NCBI RefSeq assembly: GCF_003073475.1
Contig: NZ_CP029033.1
Location: 2,046,001-2,110,000 of the forward strand
Source: Actinobaculum sp. 313
Lineage (GTDB): Bacteria; Actinomycetota; Actinomycetes; Actinomycetales; Actinomycetaceae
Direction of reading: 5' to 3'
DNA length: 64,000 nucleotides
Below are positions 24,618-32,620 of the stretch, in pieces; position 1 is the stretch's first letter, and every line of letters starts with the position of its first letter. A program made the position numbers and the translations under genes. Below the pieces are notes generated by a model, which saw only the letters and a list, made by a program, of their open reading frames with translations, was not told the DNA's origin and searched no databases.

Positions 24618-26633
24618 CTACTGGCGCGTGGGCCTGGCCGCCTCACCAGGCGTCGTCTGGCGGTGGGGGCGGTGGTGGTGTTTGCTCGGCCGGGCCATCC
24701 TCGCCGCTTCGCGGCGTCCGCCGTGGTGCGACGTTGGCCGCTGGTGTGCGGCGTGGGTTGGCGGGTGTCGCTTGTGGGGCTTGGGCGATGTGGGTGCGGT
24801 AGATGGTGGTGTCGGCGTGGTGGTGGTGGAGGGTGTCGGCGGGAGTTTCGTCATGATGATGGCGGTACCGGCGGGCAGGTCGCGCAGCTCGTTTGGGTGG
24901 ATGATGTATTCGTCGACTTGGCGGAGGCTGCCGACGCCGGAGGCGGCGTGCAGCCCGCCGAGGGGGTCCCAGTCGTCGGTGGTTTGTATGGTTTCCTTCC
25001 ATCCGGCTCTTGTGCCGATGTCGTGCGCGATGGATTCGGCGACGTCGCCGCGGGTTTGCCGCATGACGATCCAGAGGTTCGCGTTGGTGCGTACGGTGCC
25101 GGCGAATTGTGCGCTGACGGCGGTGAGGTCGGAGTCGAGGTCTTGGGTGGCGAGGACGACGGCGCCGCCGGCGGAGCGTGCCCGGGCGTAGAGGTCGGAG
25201 ACTTTGGGGCTGGCGAGGGCGCCGAACTCGTCGAGGACGATGGGGCAGAGCCCGGCCCATCCGACAGGCAGGTGTGGCAGGGTTGCGGTGAGGTCGTGGA
25301 TGGCGAGTCTGCCGAGTGCGCGTGCGGATTCGGGAGAGCCGGCCGAGTCGAGCGAGAAGCAGATGAGGGCGCCGTCGGCGATGGCGGTGCGGAGTGTGAG
25401 GCCGGGTGTGCCGAGGATGGCGCCGATGGTGGTGTCGGTGATAGTGATGAGCCGGTCTCGTGCGTCACCGGCGTCTTTCTCGGCGCTGGAGGCTTTGAGG
25501 TCGGTGAGGTATCGGCTGATGATCTGAGCGGTTGGTGGGGTGACGTCGGGCAGGATGAGGCGAAGCTCGGCGGTGGAGCAGAGACGGGCGAGGTTGGGCA
25601 GGTTGACTGTCCAGGGGCGTCCTGGGCTTAGGAGGACCTGGTTGTCGGCGAGGTCGACGAGCGTCCGGGAGGCGACTTGGATGAGTCGCCGGGAGAGGGT
25701 GGCATAGTGCTGGTTGAGACTGGTGTCATGTGCGAAGAGGACTTCGTACACGGCGTCGGCGATCTCGTCGGCGGTGCGGCCGGCGAGGGGGTTGTATCCG
25801 CTGGTCGAGGTGGCCGGGTTGACGGTGATGCGGTGGTAGGGGCGGCCGAGTTCGGCCGCCTGGGCTTGCATCCATGCGGCGAGGTCCGGGTCGGCTTTCA
25901 TGTCGATGACGACGGCCGGGATGTGCAGTGCACGGGCTGCTGGTTGTGCGCAGGTCGCCCAGAGGAGACGCTTGAGGGCCTCCGTTTTGCCGACGCCGGT
26001 CGGGCCGATGACGAGTGCGTGGGTCCGGATGACACTGGCGGGTATGGTGACGGGCCTGGCGGTGGTGGCGTCGATGCCGAGGGGCAGGGTGAGCTGGTCT
26101 GGCGTCGGGGCGGGTTTGGCGTGTGCGATGGTTTTGTCGAGGCGGTGTTTGGCGGCGGTGATCGCACGTGTGCTGGCGGCGGTCGGCGTGGCGGTGGTCT
26201 GCCAGGTTTTCCTGTAGCGGTCGCGCCAGGCGAGATAGATGCCGGCGGCCGTTAGGCCGAGGCAGGCGGCGAAGGGGACCTGGCCGGCCGCCCAGGTCGG
26301 CCAGGTGGTGGAGGCGAGCGTGGCGACCGCGGTCAGGTCGAGCGGCGGGGTCCGCAGCGTGTCAATGACCTCGGTCCATGGGGCGGCGTAGGCGGTTGGC
26401 CAGCCGAGGAGGACCCCGAGCATACTGGTGGCCAGGCCAACGATGAGGAGGTGCCAGCCGCGGATTTTGTCCCGGCCGGCCCACCGGACGGCGGCGACGA
26501 TGACGAGGGTTATTGCTGTGGCGATGATGTTGGTTAATGCGGTGATGAGGATGATGCCGCGGCGAATGGCGCGGGCATCGCTTGGCGGTGCCGCGTCGCG
26601 GGTCATCCGGAGTTTCGGTGTCGGGATACTCAT
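24618..26633 (-). CDS. type IV coupling ATPase, TraD/TraG/VirD4 type
   Basis: The 671-residue protein has N-terminal membrane helices (about 27-50, 60-80 and a further pair to 135) and a RecA-like motor domain with Walker A GPTGVGKTEAL (about 215) and Walker B LCPIVLDEFGAL. Downstream is LATQDLDSDLTAVSAQ, typical of coupling proteins. It should link the DNA-relaxase complex to the secretion channel and pump DNA. The last 70 residues are Pro-, Thr- and His-rich low complexity; an undetected frameshift there cannot be excluded because another frame ends in a Pro-rich tail. It starts 8 bp after the Replic_Relax gene. Confidence 0.85.
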   Translation of the reverse strand: MSIPTPKLRMTRDAAPPSDARAIRRGIILITALTNIIATAITLVIVAAVRWAGRDKIRGWHLLIVGLATSMLGVLLGWPTAYAAPWTEVIDTLRTPPLDLTAVATLASTTWPTWAAGQVPFAACLGLTAAGIYLAWRDRYRKTWQTTATPTAASTRAITAAKHRLDKTIAHAKPAPTPDQLTLPLGIDATTARPVTIPASVIRTHALVIGPTGVGKTEALKRLLWATCAQPAARALHIPAVVIDMKADPDLAAWMQAQAAELGRPYHRITVNPATSTSGYNPLAGRTADEIADAVYEVLFAHDTSLNQHYATLSRRLIQVASRTLVDLADNQVLLSPGRPWTVNLPNLARLCSTAELRLILPDVTPPTAQIISRYLTDLKASSAEKDAGDARDRLITITDTTIGAILGTPGLTLRTAIADGALICFSLDSAGSPESARALGRLAIHDLTATLPHLPVGWAGLCPIVLDEFGALASPKVSDLYARARSAGGAVVLATQDLDSDLTAVSAQFAGTVRTNANLWIVMRQTRGDVAESIAHDIGTRAGWKETIQTTDDWDPLGGLHAASGVGSLRQVDEYIIHPNELRDLPAGTAIIMTKLPPTPSTTTTPTPPSTAPTSPKPHKRHPPTHAAHQRPTSHHGGRREAARMARPSKHHHRPHRQTTPGEAARPTRQ

Positions 26634-26641
26634 GGCATTTC

Positions 26642-27328
26642 TCAGATCGTGTCTGTGAGGTTTCGGGTGATGATTTGGCGGCCGTATCCGGATTCCCAGA
26701 GCCGGTCATTAACCGTGGTGGCAGCTTCGTTGATAAGCGTGCTGGTTTGCGGTGTGGTGTAGTAAACGCCTCCGGTGTAATCCGCGTGGTGGCCGTAGGC
26801 CAGCATGAGCAGGCGGAGCCTTTGTTTGTTTTTTCGGGTCCATTCGACCTCGTGGCCCCACCGGCCGTTTGGCCCGACGGTGATAATGTCGGGCCAGGCA
26901 TAGTCGGCTTTTCCGGATTGCCGAGTGATGGGGATGGCCCACGGATTATTCTCCGCATCGGGGCATTCGGAGCGCGCCTCGCGCTCAGTGATGATCCGCT
27001 CGACGAGAGGGTGCTCTCGGAGTGTGAGGTAGAGGTGGACGATCGCCAGATCATGCTCATATTCGGCGAGCTTGACTCCCCCTTTCCCGCCTTCAACATC
27101 CAGTGCGTGTGCACCGGCCTCGGTGAGCCAATGGACCCAGGTTCGGCCGAGCACCATTTGCCGATCGATGAGCCCGTCCTCGCGGAGCCGTTTGAGGACA
27201 CGTGACGTCATTGGGGCGCGGGACGTGTTGGACACGTGCGGGAATACTTCTCGGCCAATAATCGCTGCTGGCACGAAACGGAATTTCGCCAGCAATTCCA
27301 AGGTTGTATAGATCGCATTAGTACTCAT
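26642..27328 (-). CDS. replication-relaxation (Replic_Relax) family protein
   Basis: The 228-residue protein begins MSTNAIYTTLELLAKFRFV with a winged-helix N-terminal half (IIGREVF...SRVLKRLREDGLIDRQMV...WLTEAGAHAL). A C-terminal nuclease-like half carries HDLAIVHLYL, WPDIITV and GHEVEWTRKNKQRLR, in an arrangement like the Replic_Relax family of Gram-positive mobile elements. ATG 27328 is chosen for its AGAAGGTG Shine-Dalgarno. It sits directly upstream of the coupling ATPase and next to a 141-bp nested palindrome, which would suit a nicking or initiation protein acting there. That role is inferred. Confidence 0.75.
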   Translation of the reverse strand: MSTNAIYTTLELLAKFRFVPAAIIGREVFPHVSNTSRAPMTSRVLKRLREDGLIDRQMVLGRTWVHWLTEAGAHALDVEGGKGGVKLAEYEHDLAIVHLYLTLREHPLVERIITEREARSECPDAENNPWAIPITRQSGKADYAWPDIITVGPNGRWGHEVEWTRKNKQRLRLLMLAYGHHADYTGGVYYTTPQTSTLINEAATTVNDRLWESGYGRQIITRNLTDTI

Positions 27329-27425
27329 CAGGCACCTTCTTTTCGGGACCACTCATGTACGTGAGGTTTAGGTACGTTCTGGACCATTCCAGCCCACTGT
27401 TCCTTTTCCCTGTTCTTCTTGTTTT

Positions 27426-27566
27426 GCCTTGACACCCCACCCAGCGTTACCTTTCCAAGGTCACACGCTTGACCACCCTCTCTCGGAGTCGTAGACGTAG
27501 GGGGAGGGTGGTCAAGCGTGTGACCGCCACTTTTGTGTGGAATCACGCTGGGTGGGGTGTCAAGGC
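27426..27566. repeat. nested long inverted repeats, candidate oriT or replication origin
   Basis: Outer arms 27426-27446 and 27546-27566 are perfectly complementary over 21 bp. Inner arms 27459-27480 and 27504-27525 are perfectly complementary over 22 bp. The central loop is 23 nt. The unpaired spacers differ (12 nt left, 20 nt right), so the structure has internal asymmetric loops. It lies about 100 bp upstream of the Replic_Relax gene in a 318-bp non-coding gap. Confidence 0.9.
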
Positions 27567-27646
27567 TACTTGTGACCGTGTGAACGGGCGTATGAACAGG
27601 GAAATTGTGTGTGGTGTGGTGGGCTGGAATGGTCATGGGAGGCTCC

Positions 27647-27967
27647 TTAGTCGGCCGAGTGTGCGTGGGTGTAGGCGTTGATTATGTCGGCGGGTAGTTT
27701 GCCGGATTCGGCGACGGTGTAGCCGTTGTTTCGTGCCCATTCGCGGATTGTTTTCCGGCTGGTTTGTGCCGCGTTTCGCGTCGTTTGCGGAGCTGGTTTA
27801 CGGGTCCGTCGTGCGTGGTTGATGAACGGGTTGAGGGCGTCGGTTAGTCGCTGCCGGTTCTCGGGGCCTAGGTCGATTTCGTAGGACTGTTTTCCGAGCG
27901 CGAATGTGATGGTTTGGACGTCGTTTGTGGTGGCGTCGATGCCGTCGATGAGGACTGTTTTCTGCAT
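27647..27967 (-). CDS. Lsr2-like nucleoid protein
   Basis: The 106-residue protein has the Lsr2 two-domain layout. The N-terminal oligomerisation strands are MQKTVLIDGIDA..VQTITFALGKQSYEIDL, then a linker of Arg, Thr and Pro, and a C-terminal helix pair IREWARNNGYTVAESGKLPADIINAY. Lsr2 is the actinobacterial xenogeneic silencer and grips AT-rich minor groove with an Arg-Gly-Arg hook. Here the hook position reads Ser-Gly-Lys, so DNA affinity or specificity may differ. Start is supported by GGAGGAAAC. As an element-borne copy it may silence element genes or antagonise host Lsr2. Confidence 0.85.
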   Translation of the reverse strand: MQKTVLIDGIDATTNDVQTITFALGKQSYEIDLGPENRQRLTDALNPFINHARRTRKPAPQTTRNAAQTSRKTIREWARNNGYTVAESGKLPADIINAYTHAHSAD

Positions 27968-27992
27968 TGTTTCCTCCGGTGTTTCCGCAGTG

Positions 27993-28316
27993 TTAGATGG
28001 TTGTGTATCCGAGGTTGATGAGGATGATGCCGTACAGGCTCCACACGGTGATAATCGCCGCGATTGAGGCGGCCCATGACCAGCCGATTGTGCGCAGCAG
28101 TGAGTGCCGGTCCTGGTGGTAAAAGAGCGCAAAGAGGATGGGCGCAGTGATCGCTGTCAGTGCGACGCCGGAAGCGATATAGGGTAGGGCGCGTAACGCG
28201 ATTCCGCTGGTATCTATCCGGGTGACGTAATGGCACATCGCGAGAATCATGGCGGCCGCCGCCGTGAGCGATGCGGCGCGTTTAAGAGCGTAGATATCAA
28301 CGGGTTTCGGTCTCAT
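27993..28316 (-). CDS. small membrane protein of the conjugative element
   Basis: The 107-residue protein has three predicted membrane helices (ASLTAAAAMILAMCHYV, IASGVALTAITAPILFALFY and SWAASIAAIITVWSLYGIILI) and a short basic N-terminus. ATG 28316 is chosen; it overlaps the upstream RHH gene by 20 bp. No family is recognised. Its place between DNA-processing and channel genes suggests a role in transfer or entry exclusion, but this is a guess. Confidence 0.6.
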   Translation of the reverse strand: MRPKPVDIYALKRAASLTAAAAMILAMCHYVTRIDTSGIALRALPYIASGVALTAITAPILFALFYHQDRHSLLRTIGWSWAASIAAIITVWSLYGIILINLGYTTI

Positions 28317-28497
28317 TGGTCTTGTCCTTCGTGTGGGGCGCGTAGGTGGTGAGGATGGCGTGCGTGATGACTTCTGCGTAGGTGGTTTCACGTGCATATT
28401 TCTCTCGCCGGATGATCTGGTAGACCTCGTCCGGGATGGTGATATTGATGGCGCGCCACGTGCCACTCTCACGGGCGAATGAGCGGGGATTAGTCAT
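28297..28497 (-). CDS. ribbon-helix-helix (CopG/Arc-type) protein
   Basis: The 66-residue protein has the RHH pattern: strand RAINITIP, helix DEVYQIIRREKYARETTYAEVITHAIL. It is followed by a short polar tail. RHH proteins in conjugative elements bind oriT as relaxosome accessory factors or repress transfer operons. It follows the SLT-NlpC/P60 gene by 17 bp in the same direction. Which role applies cannot be decided here. Confidence 0.65.
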   Translation of the reverse strand: MTNPRSFARESGTWRAINITIPDEVYQIIRREKYARETTYAEVITHAILTTYAPHTKDKTNETETR

Positions 28498-28514
28498 CGA
28501 ACGGTTCCTTCCTA

Positions 28515-29573
28515 TTAATTGGTGGGTAGTCGGACAGCGATATCAAGGATGGGATCGGAGGTTGCGTAGCGGGACAGGTCGGTGATTGCGACGCCTCGGC
28601 CGGGGCTGGAATCCATGACCTGCCCGTCGCCCATGTAAATGCCGACGTGCGTCACAAAATCGATGGATGGTGACACGGCGGCGGATTGGAAGAACACGAG
28701 GTCTCCGGGTCTGGCGTCGGCCAGCGGGATCTGCTGTCCGCCGTATGCCTCGGCGCGCATCATGCTCGCCTCACACTTCGCGGTGGCGAGTGGATGGCCG
28801 GGGGTGTACATGGGCAGGGTGATGCCGAGCGCGTCACGGACGGCAGTTTGGACGAAGGTGCAGCAGTCCATGCCGCCGGCGCCTTCGCCGCGGTAGGGGC
28901 GGCCGAGGTAGGGGCGGCCGGCCTCGACGACGGCCTCCTGTCCGCTGCCAGCGGCTGCGGTAGGGGCTTGATAGGTAGGGATCAGAGCGTGGATGCGGCT
29001 GATGTATCGGGTCGTCTCGGCGAAGCGTGGCACGCCGCCGGCGGCTTGAACGTTGCCTAGGCCGGCATTATAGGCGGCCAGGGTCAGGTCGAGAGTTGAG
29101 CCGGAGATAGTGCCCTCGGCGCGTAGAGCGAGCACGCTGGTACGCAGGCGGCACATGTAGTGCCCTTGAGACCAGATCGCATCCGCAGGATTCCATATAT
29201 CGACATGGCCGTCGCCGTCGCCATCCATACCGTGGGAGGCCCACGTGCCGGGCATGAACTGGGAGATTCCTTGGGCGCCGGCAGGGCTGGTCGCTTCGGG
29301 CCGCCAGCCGGACTCCTGCTCGATCTGCGCGGCGATCACCGCTGGGGTGACGTCGTCGCAGATCTGGCCGGCGCGCAGGACGATGTCGCGGTACTCGGCC
29401 GACACCTTGTCGGACAGGCCGTGACCGGTCACGGCAGCGGCCTGTTGGCCGGTCGTGTCATTGGACTCGGCGCCACCGACCACGATGATGGGCAGCATGA
29501 TGAGCGCGCCGAACGCCACCATGGTGACCAGGAGGCCGCCGGCGGCGCTGAGGGCGAGCCTGTTGCGGATCAC
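28515..29573 (-). CDS. bifunctional lytic transglycosylase / NlpC-P60 peptidase of the T4SS (CwlT-like)
   Basis: The 352-residue protein has an N-terminal membrane anchor (about 8-32). A soluble lytic transglycosylase domain (about 55-195) carries the catalytic Glu in AAQIEQESGW and the GAQGISQFMPGTW motif. An NlpC/P60 domain follows (about 215-350) with catalytic Cys in GMDCCTFVQ and His in THVGIYMGDG. This is the architecture of Tn916 Orf14 (CwlT), which opens peptidoglycan for the conjugation channel. A Cys replaces the usual Ser after the catalytic Cys (DCC rather than DCS). The start overlaps the upstream gene by 4 bp. Confidence 0.92.
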   Translation of the reverse strand: MIRNRLALSAAGGLLVTMVAFGALIMLPIIVVGGAESNDTTGQQAAAVTGHGLSDKVSAEYRDIVLRAGQICDDVTPAVIAAQIEQESGWRPEATSPAGAQGISQFMPGTWASHGMDGDGDGHVDIWNPADAIWSQGHYMCRLRTSVLALRAEGTISGSTLDLTLAAYNAGLGNVQAAGGVPRFAETTRYISRIHALIPTYQAPTAAAGSGQEAVVEAGRPYLGRPYRGEGAGGMDCCTFVQTAVRDALGITLPMYTPGHPLATAKCEASMMRAEAYGGQQIPLADARPGDLVFFQSAAVSPSIDFVTHVGIYMGDGQVMDSSPGRGVAITDLSRYATSDPILDIAVRLPTN

Positions 29574-30187
29574 GGTGCTGTCTCCCAGCTCGCGACCCGC
29601 CAGCCGTCCTCAGTCGCTTCCGCAGTGATCGCACCGGTGACCTGGTGGCCGGTGTTGGTGGTGATCTGTGCGGTGGCACTCCACGTGCCGGCCGACGTGT
29701 CGGTGACGTCGGTGTACTCGATGCCGGCAATCGCGCCGTCGACGGGTGCGTGGAGCTCCGGGTACTCGATGAGCTCGTAGCGCACCTGGTCGGTCGCGAT
29801 GTCGGCGAGCTGGTCGTCAACCTCCCACCAATCCGCAGACTGATAGATGAGGCGCAAGAACTCGTCAGCGACGGCCGGGCCCCGCTGAGCGATCTCAGGC
29901 ACTGGCGCGGTCTCGGTGACATAGGACCAGGTCGGCACCGCACTCGGCTCACCCGTCGCGTCCGTGCGTATGGTGGTGGCAGTCGCTGAGTCCGGCACCT
30001 GGCTACTCGTGGGGTGTACCCACAGCCACGCGATGACAGCGACCACCATGCCCACGACGACGACAGCAACGAGGACACGTCCCCACATCACCGGGAGCCG
30101 GCGCGCGCGGTCAGGGCCGCCGTGGCGGCGTGACGCTGGAATGTCAGGCACACCATCGGCCAGCAGGCCGTCCCATTTGTCAGTCAT
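29570..30187 (-). CDS. single-pass membrane protein with NTF2/VirB8-like domain
   Basis: The 205-residue protein has a cytoplasmic N-terminus, one helix (VLVAVVVVGMVVAVIAWLWV, about 38-57) and an extracellular alpha/beta domain of about 125 residues (VADEFLRLIYQSADWWEV.. to ..DGWRVASWET). The end resembles the NTF2-like folds of TcpC/VirB8 proteins. It overlaps genes on both sides (4 bp and 8 bp), so it belongs to the secretion operon. The VirB8 assignment rests on topology and context rather than clear sequence identity. Confidence 0.6.
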   Translation of the reverse strand: MTDKWDGLLADGVPDIPASRRHGGPDRARRLPVMWGRVLVAVVVVGMVVAVIAWLWVHPTSSQVPDSATATTIRTDATGEPSAVPTWSYVTETAPVPEIAQRGPAVADEFLRLIYQSADWWEVDDQLADIATDQVRYELIEYPELHAPVDGAIAGIEYTDVTDTSAGTWSATAQITTNTGHQVTGAITAEATEDGWRVASWETAP

Positions 30188-32228
30188 TGCTGCGCCTCCT
30201 CCGCAACAGTGTCAGTCGTTCGGCCGGCTGCGGGTCGCCGCCGGTCATCCCTGGCAGTTCACGCCGCGGCGCGGATGCTGCCACGGTAGACGTGTTGGCG
30301 GGCTGGGCTGGCGGCGTGGCTGCTGGCTGTGGCCGCATGGCGGCGGGTTCGGGCCGATTCGCCGATGGGGCCGGCTGCGCCGAGCGCGTTGCGGGCTCGC
30401 CCGCCTCGGCCGTCGGTTGCCTCCGGGCTGGTAGTTCCCGGGGTGCGGGCGCTGGCGGGCCGGGCTGTGGAGCATTCGCACCCGCAGCCGACCGCCCGTC
30501 CACACCCGGTACCGTGGGCTCGTTATCTGTGGTCGTGCCTGGCGGGGTTTGTGGGATGCGGCGCGGCGCGGCGGCCGTCTCACTTGTAACCGGCGTGGCG
30601 GTGGCCGGGCCTGCGGTCAGGCGCGGTGACGCGACGACGGCGGGCACCGGCTCCGTATCCCGGGTCCCGGTCCGGCGACGCCGTCCGGGCCTGGTTGGTC
30701 CGGCCGGCCGATGCGGCTGCGGCCTGTCGATCACGCGGTGGGGCCGCGGAGCTCCGCCGGTCGTCGTGCCACTGCTGGCGGTACTGTCAGCCGATGCCTC
30801 GCTGCCCGTGTCGGGCCTGGTGGCGTGCCGACCGGGTCGGCGGGGTCGGATACGGCGGCCGAGCATGCTCATGGCCGCTCCCGTGCCGAGCATGGACAGC
30901 AGACCAGTCGAGCCCACGCCCAGAATCTCCCGCAGGTGACGGACGAGCAACAGGGATGCGATGGAGGCGATGATGGTCAGTAGCGCGGAGACTCCCCACC
31001 CGTAGTCGCCAGTGAGGCGCATGGTGGTCATGGCCACGAGCATGGTCACCATGAGAATCAGGTTCGCGACGAAGCTCATGAAGACGAAGCTGAAGAGCTT
31101 CTCGGCCCAGGTCATGCCCCATTGGCGTGGGCGGCCCGGAATGACCCACAGGAGGGCGAAGAACACGCCGACAACGAGCAACATGAGGGCGAGCATGGAG
31201 TAGAGGAGCACGGTGGCGTTGAGGAAGATGACCAGCCCGCAGAAGAGGCAGGCGACCAGGAGCGCCGGCAGCATGATCGCTAGGCGTGTGGCGCCGTCCT
31301 GCCCGGTGGTCATCTGCCACGCATCCGACTTGTCGCCACCCATGGCACGCTTGAAGTCGTCACTGTCGATGAATTTCACGCGGTCGTCTCCGCTGCGGCT
31401 GAGGACCTCCTCGCCGTAGTCCTGGCAGGTGCGCAGGCTGCCGAACTCCGCGATACACCACGGCATCGCGACGTAGGTTCGCCAGATCGCATCTGCTTGG
31501 CGGCGCTGCGCGTTCACTGTCTCATCGGACCCATAGGTCGGTGTCGGCCCGGTAAACGGGCTGTCAAGGTCGGTCACTGCCGCCTCTGCCGCTTTGGCGG
31601 TGGTCTCAGCACCGGCCTGTCGGATGGCGGTCATGGTCCCGGTCCATAGCTCCGGGACCACGGCAAGGGACATGCCGATTACGCCAGCCAGGACAAGGGC
31701 GCCGAACTGACGCAGGGCATCTCCTGTGCCCACTCCGAGCTTGGCGAGGACAAGGACGGCACCGATGGCCAAACAGGTCGGCAGCAGCCAGTCGATCGCG
31801 GTGGTGGCCACCGCGCGGACCATCTCGGTGATATCACTGGAGAGCATGCCGAACATGTCGAAGTGCGCCATCTGGTAGGAGAAGGCGATCGCCGCGCGCG
31901 TGACCGCCTTCGTGCCACCGAGCAGCACGTTGGTGATGCCGTTGAGGACCGGGTCAACAGTATTGTCGACGACGTGGGTCCAGCCGGTGGATTTCCAGTC
32001 GGTGACCCAGGCGCCATCCGGATATGCCTCAAATAGGGTCGGATCCTGCCCCTGCCTCATGTCCGGCACGCTGAACAGGGATCCGACACCGTCGGGCTGG
32101 TAGACGGTCGGGTCGACCTCGGGGTCATCGGCCAGCGCGCTACTGGCCGGCAGGAGCACGGCTCCAAGGATGAGCAGCAGGCCTGCCAGGGCGCCGCGAC
32201 GGCCTAGCCGTCGTACTGGTAGCGCCAT
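30180..32228 (-). CDS. VirB6/TrbL-like polytopic channel protein
   Basis: The 682-residue protein has a signal peptide (ends ASSALADD), an extracellular segment, and about seven membrane helices (about 140-430, including FGALVLAGVIGMSLAVVPEL and ALMLLVVGVFFALLWVIPG). A cytosolic tail of about 230 residues is rich in Pro, Ala, Thr and Arg. The order fits the TcpH/Orf15-type VirB6 channel subunit of Gram-positive conjugation systems. It overlaps the lipoprotein gene upstream by 25 bp. The long proline-rich tail could bind the VirB4 or coupling ATPase; this is inference. Confidence 0.8.
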   Translation of the reverse strand: MALPVRRLGRRGALAGLLLILGAVLLPASSALADDPEVDPTVYQPDGVGSLFSVPDMRQGQDPTLFEAYPDGAWVTDWKSTGWTHVVDNTVDPVLNGITNVLLGGTKAVTRAAIAFSYQMAHFDMFGMLSSDITEMVRAVATTAIDWLLPTCLAIGAVLVLAKLGVGTGDALRQFGALVLAGVIGMSLAVVPELWTGTMTAIRQAGAETTAKAAEAAVTDLDSPFTGPTPTYGSDETVNAQRRQADAIWRTYVAMPWCIAEFGSLRTCQDYGEEVLSRSGDDRVKFIDSDDFKRAMGGDKSDAWQMTTGQDGATRLAIMLPALLVACLFCGLVIFLNATVLLYSMLALMLLVVGVFFALLWVIPGRPRQWGMTWAEKLFSFVFMSFVANLILMVTMLVAMTTMRLTGDYGWGVSALLTIIASIASLLLVRHLREILGVGSTGLLSMLGTGAAMSMLGRRIRPRRPGRHATRPDTGSEASADSTASSGTTTGGAPRPHRVIDRPQPHRPAGPTRPGRRRRTGTRDTEPVPAVVASPRLTAGPATATPVTSETAAAPRRIPQTPPGTTTDNEPTVPGVDGRSAAGANAPQPGPPAPAPRELPARRQPTAEAGEPATRSAQPAPSANRPEPAAMRPQPAATPPAQPANTSTVAASAPRRELPGMTGGDPQPAERLTLLRRRRSND

Positions 32229-32620
32229 CGTCCCCCCTGGTAGTAGAAAGTGTCAGTGGTCTCAACAGTTGTCAGTGAGTCTCGTCCATGCCACTGCCAG
32301 CGGACGGTGGCCTTATCTCCATCGATGACGACAGAGTCGATGGAGGCGAGCTCATACCATGTCGAGTTGGATGTGTATTCGTAGGGCGGCTCACAATCCG
32401 CGCGGCTCGCGTATTCTGCCGTGTAAATCGTGGTACATATGAGCTCCTGTTGTTCGGCGGTGCGGTCACCGTGTACAGCGACCTCGACATATTCGGTCAG
32501 CGCGGCTCGTACACCGTCCTCGGTCTTGTCGGCCGCGGTTGGCTCGTGAGAGCACGCGCTGAGGAGCGCGGCGGTGATCGCGGCTGCGGAGATGAGGCGG
32601 GCTGTTAGTGTGGTGGTCAT
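32204..32620 (-). CDS. conjugation-operon lipoprotein
   Basis: The 138-residue protein has a type II signal peptide with lipobox LLSAC (Cys at about 22), then a small soluble domain (EDGVRAALTEYVEVAVHGD.. to ..TFYYQGGRWRYQYDG) that looks like an NTF2/DUF4878-type fold. It should be anchored on the outer face of the membrane. It overlaps VirB4 (4 bp) and the VirB6-like gene (25 bp), so it is part of the transfer operon. It may be a channel assembly or exclusion lipoprotein. Confidence 0.7.
   Translation of the reverse strand: MTTTLTARLISAAAITAALLSACSHEPTAADKTEDGVRAALTEYVEVAVHGDRTAEQQELICTTIYTAEYASRADCEPPYEYTSNSTWYELASIDSVVIDGDKATVRWQWHGRDSLTTVETTDTFYYQGGRWRYQYDG

Noticed and set aside
24573-25631. 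352-codon plus-strand ORF opposite the coupling ATPase
   Set aside because: Its composition (Gly, Val, Arg, Ala) is that of an antisense frame in high-GC DNA, while the minus strand carries clear ATPase motifs.
27328-27636. 102-codon minus-strand ORF across the nested palindrome
   Set aside because: The sequence is dictated by the inverted repeats, is His/Pro-rich, and shows no family features; the DNA is better explained as a site.
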